Assembly: GCA_900073065.1 (NCBI GenBank)
Contig: FJOG01000018.1
Span: 614,079-678,078, forward strand
Source of the DNA: Phialocephala subalpina
Taxonomy: Eukaryota; Ascomycota; Leotiomycetes; Helotiales; Mollisiaceae
Length of the DNA: 64,000 bases
Reading direction: 5' to 3'
Part shown: in pieces, positions 13,009 through 24,104 of the stretch
Layout of the letters: every line of letters starts with the position of its first letter
Numbering within the stretch: position 1 is the stretch's first letter
Notes under the pieces: generated by a model
What the model was told of the DNA's origin: nothing
Databases searched by the model: none
Seen by the model: the letters and a program-made list of their open reading frames with translations, nothing else
Translations under genes and position numbers: made by a program

Positions 13009-15457
13009 TCACAAAGACGATTTCTTCTCCTCGCTCCTTGGTTGTTCAGATTCGCTTCCATGTCCTTGAACGATGTCCACCACAGCCTCAAACTCGGGTC
13101 CCGAGAAATGTTTCCTAGCAGTGGTAATCCAAGTTACTAAAGCAATGAACATGATTACACCAATTGCAGCCGATGTGTAGTTCATGTTCTCGCTCGTGAC
13201 CGGGTACACTGACGGAAAATTGAATGTAACACAGGCGAATAGAAGGTAGGTCAAACCAATAGCGTTTACAGCCACAGACACAAGAGGTCTCATCGCCCAA
13301 GGCCCAGTCAATTGTCGGTGACCACCACCGAAGTACGAAATCAGGCGGACGAGCAATGGCATCGCATAAGATAGGTAGAACCCCTCTGTCGCGATAGCAA
13401 TAACGGTATTAAAGCCCGTAACAGTTCCAAAATAGATTGAGTTGAAGGCCATTTGGACCACAGTTCCTAGCAGAATAGCCACAACAGGAGTATGGTGCTT
13501 CGACTCGACTTTGCTGATAAGAGAAGAGAATGGAAGNNNNNNNNNNNNNNNNNNNNNNNNNNNNNNNNNNNNNNNNNNNNNNNNNNNNNNNNNNNNNNNN
13601 NNNNNNNNNNNNNNNNNNNNNNNNNNNNNNNNNNNNNNNNNNNNNNNNNNNNNNNNNNNNNNNNNNNNNNNNNNNNNNNNNNNNNNNNNNNNNNNNNNNN
13701 NNNNNNNNNNNNNNNNNNNNNNNNNNNNNNNNNNNNNNNNNNNNNNNNNNNNNNNNNNNNNNNNNNNNNNNNNNNNNNNNNNNNNNNNNNNNNNNNNNNN
13801 NNNNNNNNNNNNNNNNNNNNNNNNNNNNNNNNNNNNNNNNNNNNNNNNNNNNNNNNNNNNNNNNNNNNNNNNNNNNNNNNNNNNNNNNNNNNNNNNNNNN
13901 NNNNNNNNNNNNNNNNNNNNNNNNNNNNNNNNNNNNNNNNNNNNNNNNNNNNNNNNNNNNNNNNNNNNNNNNNNNNNNNNNNNNNNNNNNNNNNNNNNNN
14001 NNNNNNNNNNNNNNNNNNNNNNNNNNNNNNNNNNNNNNTCCGCGATCTCGTGCAAAGGCGTACAAAGAGCGTGCTCCCTCAGCCAACAGAGCATTTGCGC
14101 ATCCGAGGTCGATGATAACGATCAGTGAGCCGAGGATACAGGATCCGGCATTGCTGTTCGTGGAGTCGAAGAATATTTGGAGGAGAGGAACCAGAGTTGG
14201 AGTATCGGCTACTTGGTTGATGTCCCCGATGCAAAAGCAGACTGAGATTAGGAATATGAAGCCTGTGATTGCACCGATCCATACGCTCATTACCATGGCA
14301 CGTGGTGCTTGCTTGCCAGCATCTTTGAGTTCTTCGCACATGTGTGCTGGTGCATCGTCTATTATGAAGGTCAGTCACCGGGACAAGACGGGACATTCAT
14401 GAAATACAGAACTTACAGCAGCACATCCCAAACGCAGGTTGTAGAATACCAATAACCCCAGCCATCGAAGCACTGAATCCGGTGAAATTCTGGAAATCTC
14501 TGAAGACGAAGGATGCTGATTGTTTGTTGGTGTTGCAAGCGAGTATGGTGGCGATGGTCACAATGAAGGACACGATGTTGAAGATCAGCAGACCCTTGGA
14601 GATCCTGTCGAGTATCCTAGCTCCCCACATATTGACGAATGTAGCGAAGAGCGTGATGAGGTACGCGACAAGTACGGTATGCCATCGTTCGATTGTGTAG
14701 TCCGGGTTGACCAGATTCGCCTGTCCGAGAATGAAATTTGCTGACATTTTCTTAGCATTTTACATTTTCCAGTTGTTCTAAATTTTGCTCACCTCCAATA
14801 AAGCTGTTCGTCGCACCCATAGCTAAGATACCTGATCACCAAGTCAGCATTGTGAAAATGGCCCAAGCATTTTTGCGGAACCTCGGGTATTTTCTGGTGT
14901 CATTTACCAATGATCATGAACCACCCAGTGAGGTAAGAGAACTGCCTCCGGATGCTCTTTGGACTTAAAATATATACCCAGGAGTATTGTCCACCGGCGA
15001 CGGGATATTCACTACACATCTCCGCCATCGAGTAGGCCACACATAGAGAGACGCAACTAATACCAACCCATCCCCAGATCATGACAGGAGGTCCGCCTGC
15101 ATTTACGCCAGTGACCAGGACACCACCAAGAGCACTCCAACTGCAGGTCCCCGTCAGATCTCAATTCGCCACGTTTTGACCGTCGTTTGCGGACTGCAGC
15201 ATCGAGTACAGTGTAACGTACCAAGTCACAATTGAGAATGAGAAACCAATCATTCCCAAGAGACCGAATGAGCGTTTGAGTTCTACAGATATATCAGTAG
15301 GCGATTTCCTTTTCTCGACAGTGGCAATAGCAGGCTTACCCTGCTGGTAGCCCATGTGCTCCAAAGTTGTGTCTGCCGTATCAGTGCCAACGGCTTTCAT
15401 TTCTGGATCCGCCATGTTGGACATATTTCGAAAATTGATCTGCTTGAACTCCACCAA
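13009..15457 (-). CDS. Amino-acid/GABA/choline-type permease (APC superfamily), interrupted by assembly gap
   Basis: This is a plasma-membrane amine transporter of the fungal AAT branch (GABA, choline or amino-acid substrate; the exact one cannot be told). Exons: 15457-15340, 15282-15222, 15140-14908, 14831-14793 (39 nt), 14740-14417, and 14358 running through the N gap to 13009. Junctions rebuild hallmark segments: SFGLLGMIGFSFSIVT, then CWSALGGVLVTG, then SEYPVAGGQYSW, and CCYDAPAHMCEE. The first intron (15339-15283) is 57 nt without a stop, so a naive frame reads through it. The C-terminal part after the gap has several hydrophobic helices and ends in a charged tail. The start could be 15457 or a Met 12 or 15 codons downstream. 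About 167 codons are hidden by the gap, so intactness cannot be judged. Confidence 0.85.
13537..14038. other. Assembly gap (502 N)
   Basis: A run of 502 N lies inside the permease gene. The true length of the missing sequence is unknown. Frames that appear to read through it on either strand are artefacts. Confidence 0.99.
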
Positions 15458-16763
15458 CGTCCTCTCAAAGAGCAGCGAGGCTCAAAAAATGAGGAGACAC
15501 AGAAGAGATATATCATTGACGTCGCCCCCTCTTACATCAACCAACAAGTAATATAAAGTTCAGGAAATCCCTACCTTATCAGGACTCAGCGCGGGCAAAG
15601 CATGCAGCTTGCACATCCCCCGAACTGCCAAAGCTTAATATCCTTGAATGATCAATCATAGTGGAAAGACCCTTTGAAACGGCCAATTGGGAGCTCCATA
15701 TCACTATCGGAACCGTGGTCACAAGGCTTTCCCAGCTTCGAGAACTAGAGAAGACTCTAAAAATTGTTCCGGACCAGACGGATGATGTTGAAAGGAGGAG
15801 AAACGTTCGCCGCCGCTTAGATTGCCTAGCGAACCGATCGACCCCGGCATCTTATCGGAGCTTTTTCTCCACTCAAAGCTTCAAACCTTTTGTCGTCGAT
15901 GCGGCTCTCATTACGTTTCAAGAAACGCGTTCACTTTCTCGCAGTCTCTTGCCCAACATCTCGTGAAGACGGCCTCCCAGAACCTAGATCGGGCATTCAC
16001 ATCGGCTCCGACGGCCAAGACATTTGCGGAGCTGTGTCTCGAGTCTCTGCTGTATCACGAAGCGGGTGTGACCCCATTGTCGGCAAGCAAGAAGACGTCA
16101 TTTCAAGTACATTGTGAGAACTGACAGAAGCGCGGCATCGCACAAAGACGGGGATGCTCGAGTAGCAGTGACTGGGGGCTTCATAAAATGAGGATCGATC
16201 CTTCTCTGTCAGCAGACCTTCCGAGCTACAACAAGACCTCTTTCGGAGTCGGCTCCGGATGGTCCAACACATCTCGGCAAGTTGGAAGCCTCGTCTTGGA
16301 CGTCAACATCTTGCGAGGCTGGAGACAGGGTTGTCCGCAAGGTGAACCAGATAAAGCCAGCGTCTGCCTCGATGGCTTTCATTTGCAATCAATTTGCTAG
16401 TCTCATTCTCCCGACACGTGAATTCAGTTGCCTCTCTGCCTGAGAATCTGAGATCCTGTGAGAGGGCAATGACCTGGTTGTGTCATCTTTTTCTGGACAC
16501 CCAGGCGATGTCGACTCCCCTTTGGGAAGCTGTACATCCCAAGACATGCGAAATCGGAATTTTTGCACACTTGTGCAGGATCTCACAGAAGTTACTCTCA
16601 ACTCCATCTGTCGAACCACAAATCCGGAATACATCAAGGTGAAAGACTTCTGAATGATAGGAAAAGGAATGTCAAAAGTAACGCTTGGGGCCTTCAGTTC
16701 CTCTTGCTTTCTGTCTTTTCGAATTCTTGCGTGATTGTTTTATGTTGCAATAGCATTTCAAGC
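15458..16763. other. Intergenic between divergent genes, no gene seen
   Basis: This 1.3 kb lies between the permease (minus strand) and the hydrolase gene (plus strand), so it should carry both promoters. Open frames of up to about 100 codons occur on both strands but none shows a domain, hydrophobic pattern or splice structure that supports a gene. Confidence 0.45.
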
Positions 16764-17956
16764 ATGGAAGGTTCAATCCCATATGATTCGACCCGATCAC
16801 CGAACACCGATGAGACTAGTCCGAAAATAGTCACCTTCTCTCTTCCCAATGGCGATCTCAAAGTAGAGAAGGAACTACCTCAGTCACCCAAGCAGAACTT
16901 TCCTCGAAGATTTCTCTCTGGCTTCACTTTCAAACGCACAAAGTCGCCAAGGAAGAACACCGCCGCATCAGCAACACAATTCCCCGACCACAAGATACTT
17001 CAATCCTTGACAATCTCGACCCTATCCTTGTGCTCAATGGATGCGAGCATCGACGCTGAGCCATACAAATGGCCTCACGATGGAACTTTTGATCCTGCAA
17101 CTACTGCTTTGGTCATCATAGACATGCAGAGAGATTGTACGTCAACACCATGATTTTCAAGTTCCAGCATCCCACTCTTGGACATCGAGTGTATTTCTAC
17201 TGTTGTCACGCATACATGATCGATTGCTTTGCCGTTGACGGTTGGTTTTATGAGCAAACGATACAACTGTCTCTCTTCCACTTCAGGTCTCGCCTTGTAT
17301 CCAATCTCCGTGCTAACCACCATTCAGTCTGTTCAGCCAATGGCTACCTAGCTCAACAAGGCTACGACCTCGCCCTAGTTCAGTCAATCATTCTTCCCCT
17401 CCAAGGCCTCCTTGCAGCCTTTCGCTCTCATGGCTTCCCTGTCTACCACACACGAGAAGGACACCGTCCCGACCTCTCCACTCTCTCCTCACGTGAACTC
17501 CTCCGAAGCAGAAACAACCCCTCAGGTCTCGGTATAGGCGATAGCGGGCCTCTAGGACGTCTTCTCGTCCGTGGTGAAGCAGGTCACGATATCATACCTG
17601 AGCTATACCCTATCGATGGCGAGAATATCATCGACAAGCCTGGCCGGAGTGCATTCCAACACACCGACTTCAAGTTGATCCTCAACATCAAGGGTATTAA
17701 GAACTTGATTCTATGCGGAGCTACGACAGACGTGTGTGTCCATAGCACGATGAGAGAAGCGAATGACAATGGATTCGACTGTCTGATCGTGGAAGATTGC
17801 ACGGCGGCAGCTGAGAAGCAGCTTCATGATTTCGCCATTGAAAGTGTGAAGTCTGAGGGTGGAATATTCGGAGCTGTGACTACGGCAGAGAAGGTCTTGA
17901 CGGCTTTGGGAATCAGATCTGTTCCGTCGCGGTATCAGAGCGGGCATGCCAGATGA
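16764..17956 (+). CDS. Isochorismatase-superfamily cysteine hydrolase (biuret/ureidoacrylate amidohydrolase-like)
   Basis: Members of this fold hydrolyse amide bonds of small nitrogen compounds with an Asp-Lys-Cys triad. Two exons, 16764-17136 and 17328-17956, join in frame (GAT T|TC TGT) to give 333 residues. The join creates the family motif IIDMQRDFCSANGYL with the catalytic Asp. The lysine lies in IIDKPGRSAF and the nucleophilic Cys in CGATTDVCVHST (codon near 17735). A cis-peptide-type GATTDV segment before the Cys is also typical. The intron is long for this window (191 nt) and contains a second possible acceptor at 17286. The first 90 residues, rich in Ser, Lys and Pro, are not part of the fold, and translation could instead start at a Met near 17037. 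Substrate is not determined; biuret or ureidoacrylate hydrolase-like is the closest match I recognise. Confidence 0.85.
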
Positions 17957-18243
17957 AAGGAGCTTGAGGATTGTTTTGATCGAGATCGGACTATGGTGGG
18001 TTCGTGGTAGTGTTCGCGTTTTGCTTCTTGTCGCCTTTTCCACAGCACGATATCCCGTTTGTACTTCCGGTTGCATGTTCTAGTTCTGGGCGCTCTTGAT
18101 CCATGCAAACAGTTCGCAGTATTTCGCAGACTTTCTCGTTTGATATATCTTGGCGTTTGCCCTCGCCGTTCCACTCAGCATCTCGAAGCGACTCATTTCT
18201 TTTGCAACTCCATCAATCCAGCACCTCACACATATCTACAGTA

Positions 18244-19444
18244 CTACTCGCTCTCATCATCATTGCCCCATCCCTCATTCCCTACCAGCCTCTCAACTTC
18301 CGAGTACACCGAGTGCACCCCGCCATTCGACTCGACCGCACTTTTCAACTCCGCGTCCTCGTGGGAAATCCGTACTTCTACCCTCACTCTTCCAGTTCCG
18401 CTCTCACCAATCCGTTCCTCGCTCTCTCCATCAATGTCTTCCTCCCTCGCCATCACCCAACGTTTTACAGCTTCGTCATAAATTAACTTCTCCTTGCCCC
18501 TACTCTTATCCTCCGTAGGCTTCTCGATCTCGGTCCGCCTTCCTAGATTCTCGACTTTTGTAGGGACCGAGGCTATGTGGGCAGCAAGTAGAAGCATCGG
18601 GCCTTTTCTTTGCTTCGTGTCTTCTTCCGATGTATTCCAGCTATTGTCGGAAGCCCCATTATCGGTACTGCGCACTTCTGGTACTGCAAATAGCGGGGTT
18701 GGCGGTGCAGTTGGCCTTTTGGCATTGATGAATGTTCCCCAAAATTCATCATCCCTCTCTCCATCTTCCTGGCCCCAGCTAGGCCAGTCATCGTTGTCGA
18801 TGTCTGCGGGTTGGGTGGTATTGGCTTTCATACCAATCTTCTTCATCCACTCTATGCTCATCCAGTATGTCGTAGTCCAGTATCCCTTCACCCAATCTAT
18901 TTTGATCCAGAGACTGGACTGAGAGTCCATCTTCCTCAATTCCGCCTTCAGCCAATTTTTTCGCTCTGGCCAGTCTGTTTTGGCCAGTTCTGACTGCAGC
19001 CATTTTTTTCGTTCGTTCCTGGCCTGTGTTTTGAATGCCCATTCGTTATCGAATATCTTCGTCCAGTCCAGCCAATCAGTTTTCGCCAACTCTTTCTCCA
19101 ACCAAATTTCTCTCTCTGGCCAATCTGTTTTTGATAGTTCTGATTTTAACCAGTTCCTTCGACTTAGATGTTCTCTTGCCCTCTCTATCGCGAACAGAAG
19201 TGCAAGGACAACGATTATCATGATGAGGCAGAAGAGGAAACCCCATCTGGAGGAGGGTTCTGGTAGTGTCTGGGACGGTGAGTTAGTTTGGAAATGAGGA
19301 GAGGGAAGAAAGGCTGCTTACAGGTGCTGGCATTGTGGCAGTGCTTGAGATGAGATTCGGGTAGGATGAGATGGAGGTGGAGGGTGTGGTGTCGAGGATC
19401 GGGTATTGTGCTTGTGTTCTTGGTTTGGGTAGAAAGATGGTCAT
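18244..19444 (-). CDS. Unrecognised single-pass membrane protein with Trp/Glu/Lys-rich repeats
   Basis: I do not recognise this protein. Exons 19444-19322 and 19269-18244 join in frame (CCT|ACA) to give 382 residues. A Ser/Thr/Pro-rich N-terminus of about 50 residues is followed by one membrane segment (WGFLFCLIMIIVVLALLFAI). Next come diverged repeats about 15-27 residues long containing the core WLxxEL(A/S)KTDW, at least three copies encoded about 18925-19160. The rest is acidic, then basic/Glu-rich. The likely topology is a short tail, one anchor and a long soluble charged domain, probably helical. Upstream in-frame Met codons allow a longer start (open to 19654). It lies head-to-head with another membrane-protein gene, 223 nt apart. 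Splice-supported and coding-like, but its function is unknown. Confidence 0.6.
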
Positions 19445-19667
19445 GTCTGAGTTTGCTGGGTTGTGTGTGAAGCTGGTCGTTGGGATTGACTTGAAATGAA
19501 CATAAGTTCGCTGACTGAGAATTGCATCTTCTTGTGATAACAAGTGGCGAGTTCCTGGACATTTGGACTGGGCGGTTTGAGTCAATGGTACCAGAGCTGG
19601 ATGCGGAACGGGAAGGCGGTAGTGTGGAAGATTAGTCCGGATTCGAATGTTCAACTTGAAAGTATGA
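19445..19667. promoter_or_regulatory. Shared intergenic region of a divergent gene pair
   Basis: Only 223 nt separate the two divergent start codons, so both promoters must lie here or overlap the neighbouring genes. I did not find a clear TATA or CCAAT element. The bidirectional role is inferred from gene order. Confidence 0.35.
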
Positions 19668-20356
19668 ATGTCCCATTACCCGAGGGAGAATGATGCGCGT
19701 CCCGAGCGGTGCAGTCTGGATTCGAATGGAGGGTTGTTCAGATCTCGAAGTACCACCCCGTCATGCACTTCCAAGTCTGGGTATACCGATGCTTCAAAGA
19801 ACACGAATAAGAGATCCGAAAATGCTTCTCTAGTATTTCACGAGAACATTTCAATTCTTGATGACACGAAAGGAAAGATGGCGCCAAAAATAATCGGAGA
19901 GAAACCAGAAATCCAATCAAGTTTGCGATCAAGCTCGCCGTATGTTTTCCCACCTTTGTTCCCTTCATTCTCCCAAAACTCAACTAACATTCAATCTCGA
20001 AGAACATAAGGCCGCAGAAACCATACAAAACAGCAGCTCTAAACTCCGAACTCACCTCACTATCCTCGAGCTTGCAAAGGATACATTCTTTCCTTAAAGC
20101 CACTTCCCACGAGTTCCTGAGTCAGATCAACAGCATCGCCCTAAGCTACGGCTTCTGGGCCTGGCAGTACAATTTAGAAGTACCGAAGCGGCTAGGACTC
20201 AGCCTTCATCTAGCGTACTACCTGCTTCTTTACCTTTCCCTCTCTCTCGCTTTCCTTCCTCGATCTTTCCAGGAAGGATGGTCCCCGGGCAGAGTGGATT
20301 GGAAGTCCGTTACCTTGATCATCTTCCTCCTCATGGTGGTCCGTGTTAATCTATAG
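19668..20356 (+). CDS. Unrecognised small membrane protein
   Basis: I do not recognise this protein. Exons 19668-19939 and 20011-20356 join in frame (CC|G) to give 205 residues. The 71-nt intron starts GTATGT, has an ACTAAC branch site at about 19984 and ends TAAG, which supports the model. The first 90 residues are polar and Ser-rich. A helical middle (about residues 105-145) leads to two hydrophobic segments near the C-terminus: one about LAYYLLLYLSLSLAFLP and one about VTLIIFLLMVV. It is transcribed away from the repeat-bearing membrane protein next door, so the two might be co-regulated. This is an inference from position only. Confidence 0.5.
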
Positions 20357-23300
20357 AGTGTCCAGTCTAGTTGTTTTAGTAAGGGTGAGCATTACGTTGA
20401 ATGGTGTTAGATTTGGCCTGATGGCAGGGGCTAGACATTGGGTAATGGGTTGGAGATTGAAACGGAGGAATGTGAACACATACCTTTGAGTTTCGAATGA
20501 GGGACCAAATTCAAAATTGGAGGAATCAAGAAGGTTCAATGATATTTCTAACTTCTAAGTTCGGATTCTTTCATCGTTTAGTAAGTGAAATGAGATGAAT
20601 GTATAGCATACTTGACAACAACAGAACAAATGACAGAGGCAACTAAAACTTGGATTTGGGACAGACCAATGTTAACACGACAGCTACGTAGTTGTGTACC
20701 GGGCTGCAGGTTAAGCTCTGCTTTGTGCAAAGTTGCAAGGTGGTTCGTCCTGACGGGGTGGTGCAGCGCGGAAGTTTTCGTTATTCGGAGAAAGAAAGAG
20801 AGGTTGAAGAAAAGATTTTATAGGCCACTCTTTCGTAGACAGCTATTCGTGTCCTTTACAGGAGTGAAAGTGGTCGGTCGGTAAATTTTCTGTGGCCTGC
20901 TGAAGGAAAGTAGATGTAAGATTCACGCACAAGTCGTGCCTTCCTTTCACATTCTGTGCGTGAATTTATGGCCCATAACCCTGTTTGGACTTCCGGAGCC
21001 TGCATAGCTTGAAAATTCGCGCTAAAGTCGTGCCTTCCTTTGAGACGTCAAACGTGAGTTTAAGTCGCGTGACTATGGCCCAACCTGAGACCTCCCATCG
21101 TCTGCTTGGGTATTTAATAACGATGAGCCTAGAGTGGAATTCGCAATATGAAGAAAGCGGCAGCTAAGGTAACTAATTGCTGGAGAAGGTTGCGATGTGA
21201 ATGTATGGGTAGAGTAGACGTTGGAGTGGATGACCAGCTGAAGCATACGGAAGGTGATTCAGAGAGGTGTTGAAATTGGGATGGGAACGACGAGGACTGG
21301 TCGTTGACAGTGACAATGGATATGACAGCAGACAAAATGGAAGCGTAGCAACATGTGTTCGTTATAGGTTTCTAACAGGGGTGGGGTAGTAATGGGAGCT
21401 CGAGCTGATGGTGCATCCTTCCTGTTCCTTGTCCACCTTTGTCTTGTCCATCTTGTCGACAGGCTCGTGGGCTTGCTCGGTGCCTCTGAAGAGCTTTGGT
21501 CGTTGAGAACCAATAGTAGAAGGAGAAAGTTATATACCCGGTCAGGGGAGCTTTACAGATCGTGTGGGTCTCACCCCTACCAAGCGCAGCGGCTGCTCCC
21601 GAAGGGTTTTTGGGTCGGGATTCCTAGCATGACTTGAATCATTCAGACAAAGTGAGGACTTCACCATTGAATTCGCGGAACAATAAAAAGAGTGGAAGGG
21701 GCCCGAGTGCACAAGAGTTCTGCATGAGCTATGCTTTGCATCACCATTGGTCCGAACTCGAAGATGTCAAGTTCAGAGGGTAGGATTCTAACCTCGAGAA
21801 CGAAAGAGTGGAGGATTGGACTATCAGGTTTATTTGACGAGAACAGTTGATGTCACGACAACATAGTCTGAAGCTGTCATAGATCTGCGAACTTGCGCGC
21901 CGAAGAGTTGCATTGATGATTTTGACAATGCCCATACTCGTGCCAGAGATGAGGATACATCGGTGAACATATGGTTTTGAGAAGAACAAGACCAACGAGA
22001 TTTCACTTAAGAAACCATTGGCAACGGAAAACATTTCGAATAACAAAGGTAAGGGAGGGGATGGTGCTCTCTCCAAAGCTGTCGCCGAAATCGGGTCTAT
22101 TTCAGCCACTGGCTTTGCCTATCAGAACAATCAAGCCCAGATGATGAATTCGAAGCTCGGAGCCGGGAGCTCGCTGAAGTGTTCTTATCATCATTCGAGA
22201 AGATGATAAGAGAATGTCTTGCTTTTTCTTGGCGACAACGGGAGAGCAGCAACGCCAGCGAACTTGGCTGGGCTTGTCGTCGTGCCCCTCATTTGCCGAG
22301 CACTTCAAAGCTGAGTGAGCCTCCAGCCATTTTTGTACACGAGTACCGACGGGACGGGGTAACAATGTGGAAGTCCGTATTAGGAAGATAATCTGGGAAA
22401 GGCCATGGCGGGTACTCTGCGCAAAACCGGACAGAAAAGAATTGCAAAAGAAATTTCAGAAGCAACTGAGGGGTTATCATATGGAAGAATGAGCGACTTG
22501 GCAAACCCTCGGCACGAGCCCAAAGACCTGGAATGTGGGGGAGAACCCATGAACGGGGAGCACGACATGCGCAGCTGAAGATGAGAGTTGAAGTCTCGGC
22601 TTGATCGTTTTATGAAAATAAAAAAACAAACTCTCGTCTAACGATGCAGAATCCCCAAGATCACGACTCTGATGCATGTGAAAAGTGGGCAAAACCGGGT
22701 AGTTAGACTCGCAGGAGAAGATCAGACAGTACCCATCCCTGGGATCTCAACAACCAGCTTTGGTTGAGAAGCATCGAGCATGTGTCAGATTGACGACGAG
22801 AAAGAAGCTTATCAGCTCTTTGCTGTTTCCCCACAGCCGTCACACACCCTGTTCTTGCCACCGGCTAGAACGAGAGATGTGCATCTGGGCATGGGAAAGT
22901 TGAGGTTGAGATGCTCAAGCTTTAACTTGGAGAGTGGGTCGGTATCAGATTCAAGATTAGCGTGTGCACGTGACACTCTGATACTCGACTCTGAGACTTC
23001 AGACGTTCCTTTCGCCTGGATCTTTTTCTTTTTGACGTGGGAGCGTGTGTGATCTGCGTGATTTGAGGTCTCCTTATCCCTCATGGGGCCACGACACCTT
23101 GCCGTGGATGTTTCGCTGGCACGTCGCCAAAGGCTCGAGAATCAAGCAAAATGTCAGCAAAGGTCTTTGCGGTAATTTGGAGATCGGGAGATGTCGGGCT
23201 GCGGTGCAAGGCAAAGACATCGCTGGGATCAGCCTTGCACGACCATTGGCCGTCGCTTACAACTTGAGACGTCGCCTGGGTGGTGCGTCTCTTCTCGTGT

Positions 23301-23600
23301 TCTTCGGACGACGAGCAACGTGCCAACAACAGATGCTTCCACCACAATTTGCGGCCGGACTGAAAGGGGGTTGCTCAAGAGGCAGGATGGAGTGGGATGG
23401 AGTGGGATGGAGTGCGATGAAGAGGATGCGGATCCTGCATCCCACGAATAATACGGCGATTCGGCGTTCATTCAGCATTACAACGGGCCAAACTCAAACG
23501 TTCAACAACTGTGATCCCACAAGTCACCTTCTTACCGCGCGCGCACTGCTGAGCACACCCATATCACGCACCTTCACCCACGCTCGTCCACTGTAGCCCA
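20357..23600. other. Long gene-free stretch with small repeats
   Basis: About 3.2 kb carries no convincing gene on either strand. It contains a duplicated hairpin element (20921-21082, listed separately) and a 10-bp unit (GGATGGAGTG-like) repeated three times at about 23385-23414. Open frames such as 23045-23596 lack domains and splice support. Confidence 0.45.
20921..21082. repeat. Duplicated element with a perfect 10-bp inverted repeat
   Basis: Copy A has ATTCACGCAC at 20921-20930 and its exact reverse complement GTGCGTGAAT at 20956-20965, enclosing a 25-nt loop. The loop contains AAGTCGTGCCTTCCTTT (20931-20947), which recurs exactly at 21025-21041. The trailing word TATGGCCCA recurs at 20967-20975 and 21074-21082. 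Copy B has degenerate arms. This looks like a duplicated small foldback element; its origin is unknown. Confidence 0.6.
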
Positions 23601-24104
23601 CACAAACCGCTCGTTCGCCCCCCTTTTTGGTCCTTTTGCGTCCTTTCTCCTCCCCCTTCCTCCCCTTCAGGCCCGCACCCACGCTCACGGCCTGGCCCAA
23701 CATTCCCGACGGCGCTGACCATGTCCCTGCTAGAGTGCGGCAAGGCCCCGACCCGGTGCTGGAGCCGACAGATTCTGACAGCCCGATCAAGCTTTCTTGA
23801 GATTTTGCTCTCCTCTCATTGGCCATTCCACCTCATCGTCGCTTTCGGACTCCCCAAAAGTCTCCGAAACAGCCCTCAAACGAGACATGGCTTGTGTCAC
23901 ATTTAGGATTTCCCTCCATCGGGGGGAACCCGAATTGACCCTGCTTTGCTGAAATAATGAAGACTAATGAATAATTAACATGTTTCCACAAAAAAAGTCC
24001 CTCCAATGCGGACCCCATATCATGGTAGCCGTGCCCCCCAGATTCCCAATTTCTGATGAACTCTCTTCCCAATCGTTCTTCCAAACAATTATTCACTGCC
24101 ACAA
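23601..24104 (+). promoter_or_regulatory. Malic enzyme promoter region
   Basis: A long pyrimidine-rich tract (about 23610-23670) and an ATTGG box (CCAAT on the other strand, 23818-23822) lie 280-500 nt before the malic enzyme ATG. CT-rich tracts and CCAAT boxes are common in promoters of well-expressed ascomycete genes. The start codon context CCACAAATGG is favourable. Function is inferred from position and composition. Confidence 0.35.

Noticed and set aside
13442..14402. Open frames running through the N gap
   Set aside because: They are open only because N codons contain no stops; they have no supporting sequence on either side.
23045..23596. 183-codon plus-strand frame
   Set aside because: No domain; includes a simple 10-bp repeat and lies in the presumed upstream region of malic enzyme.
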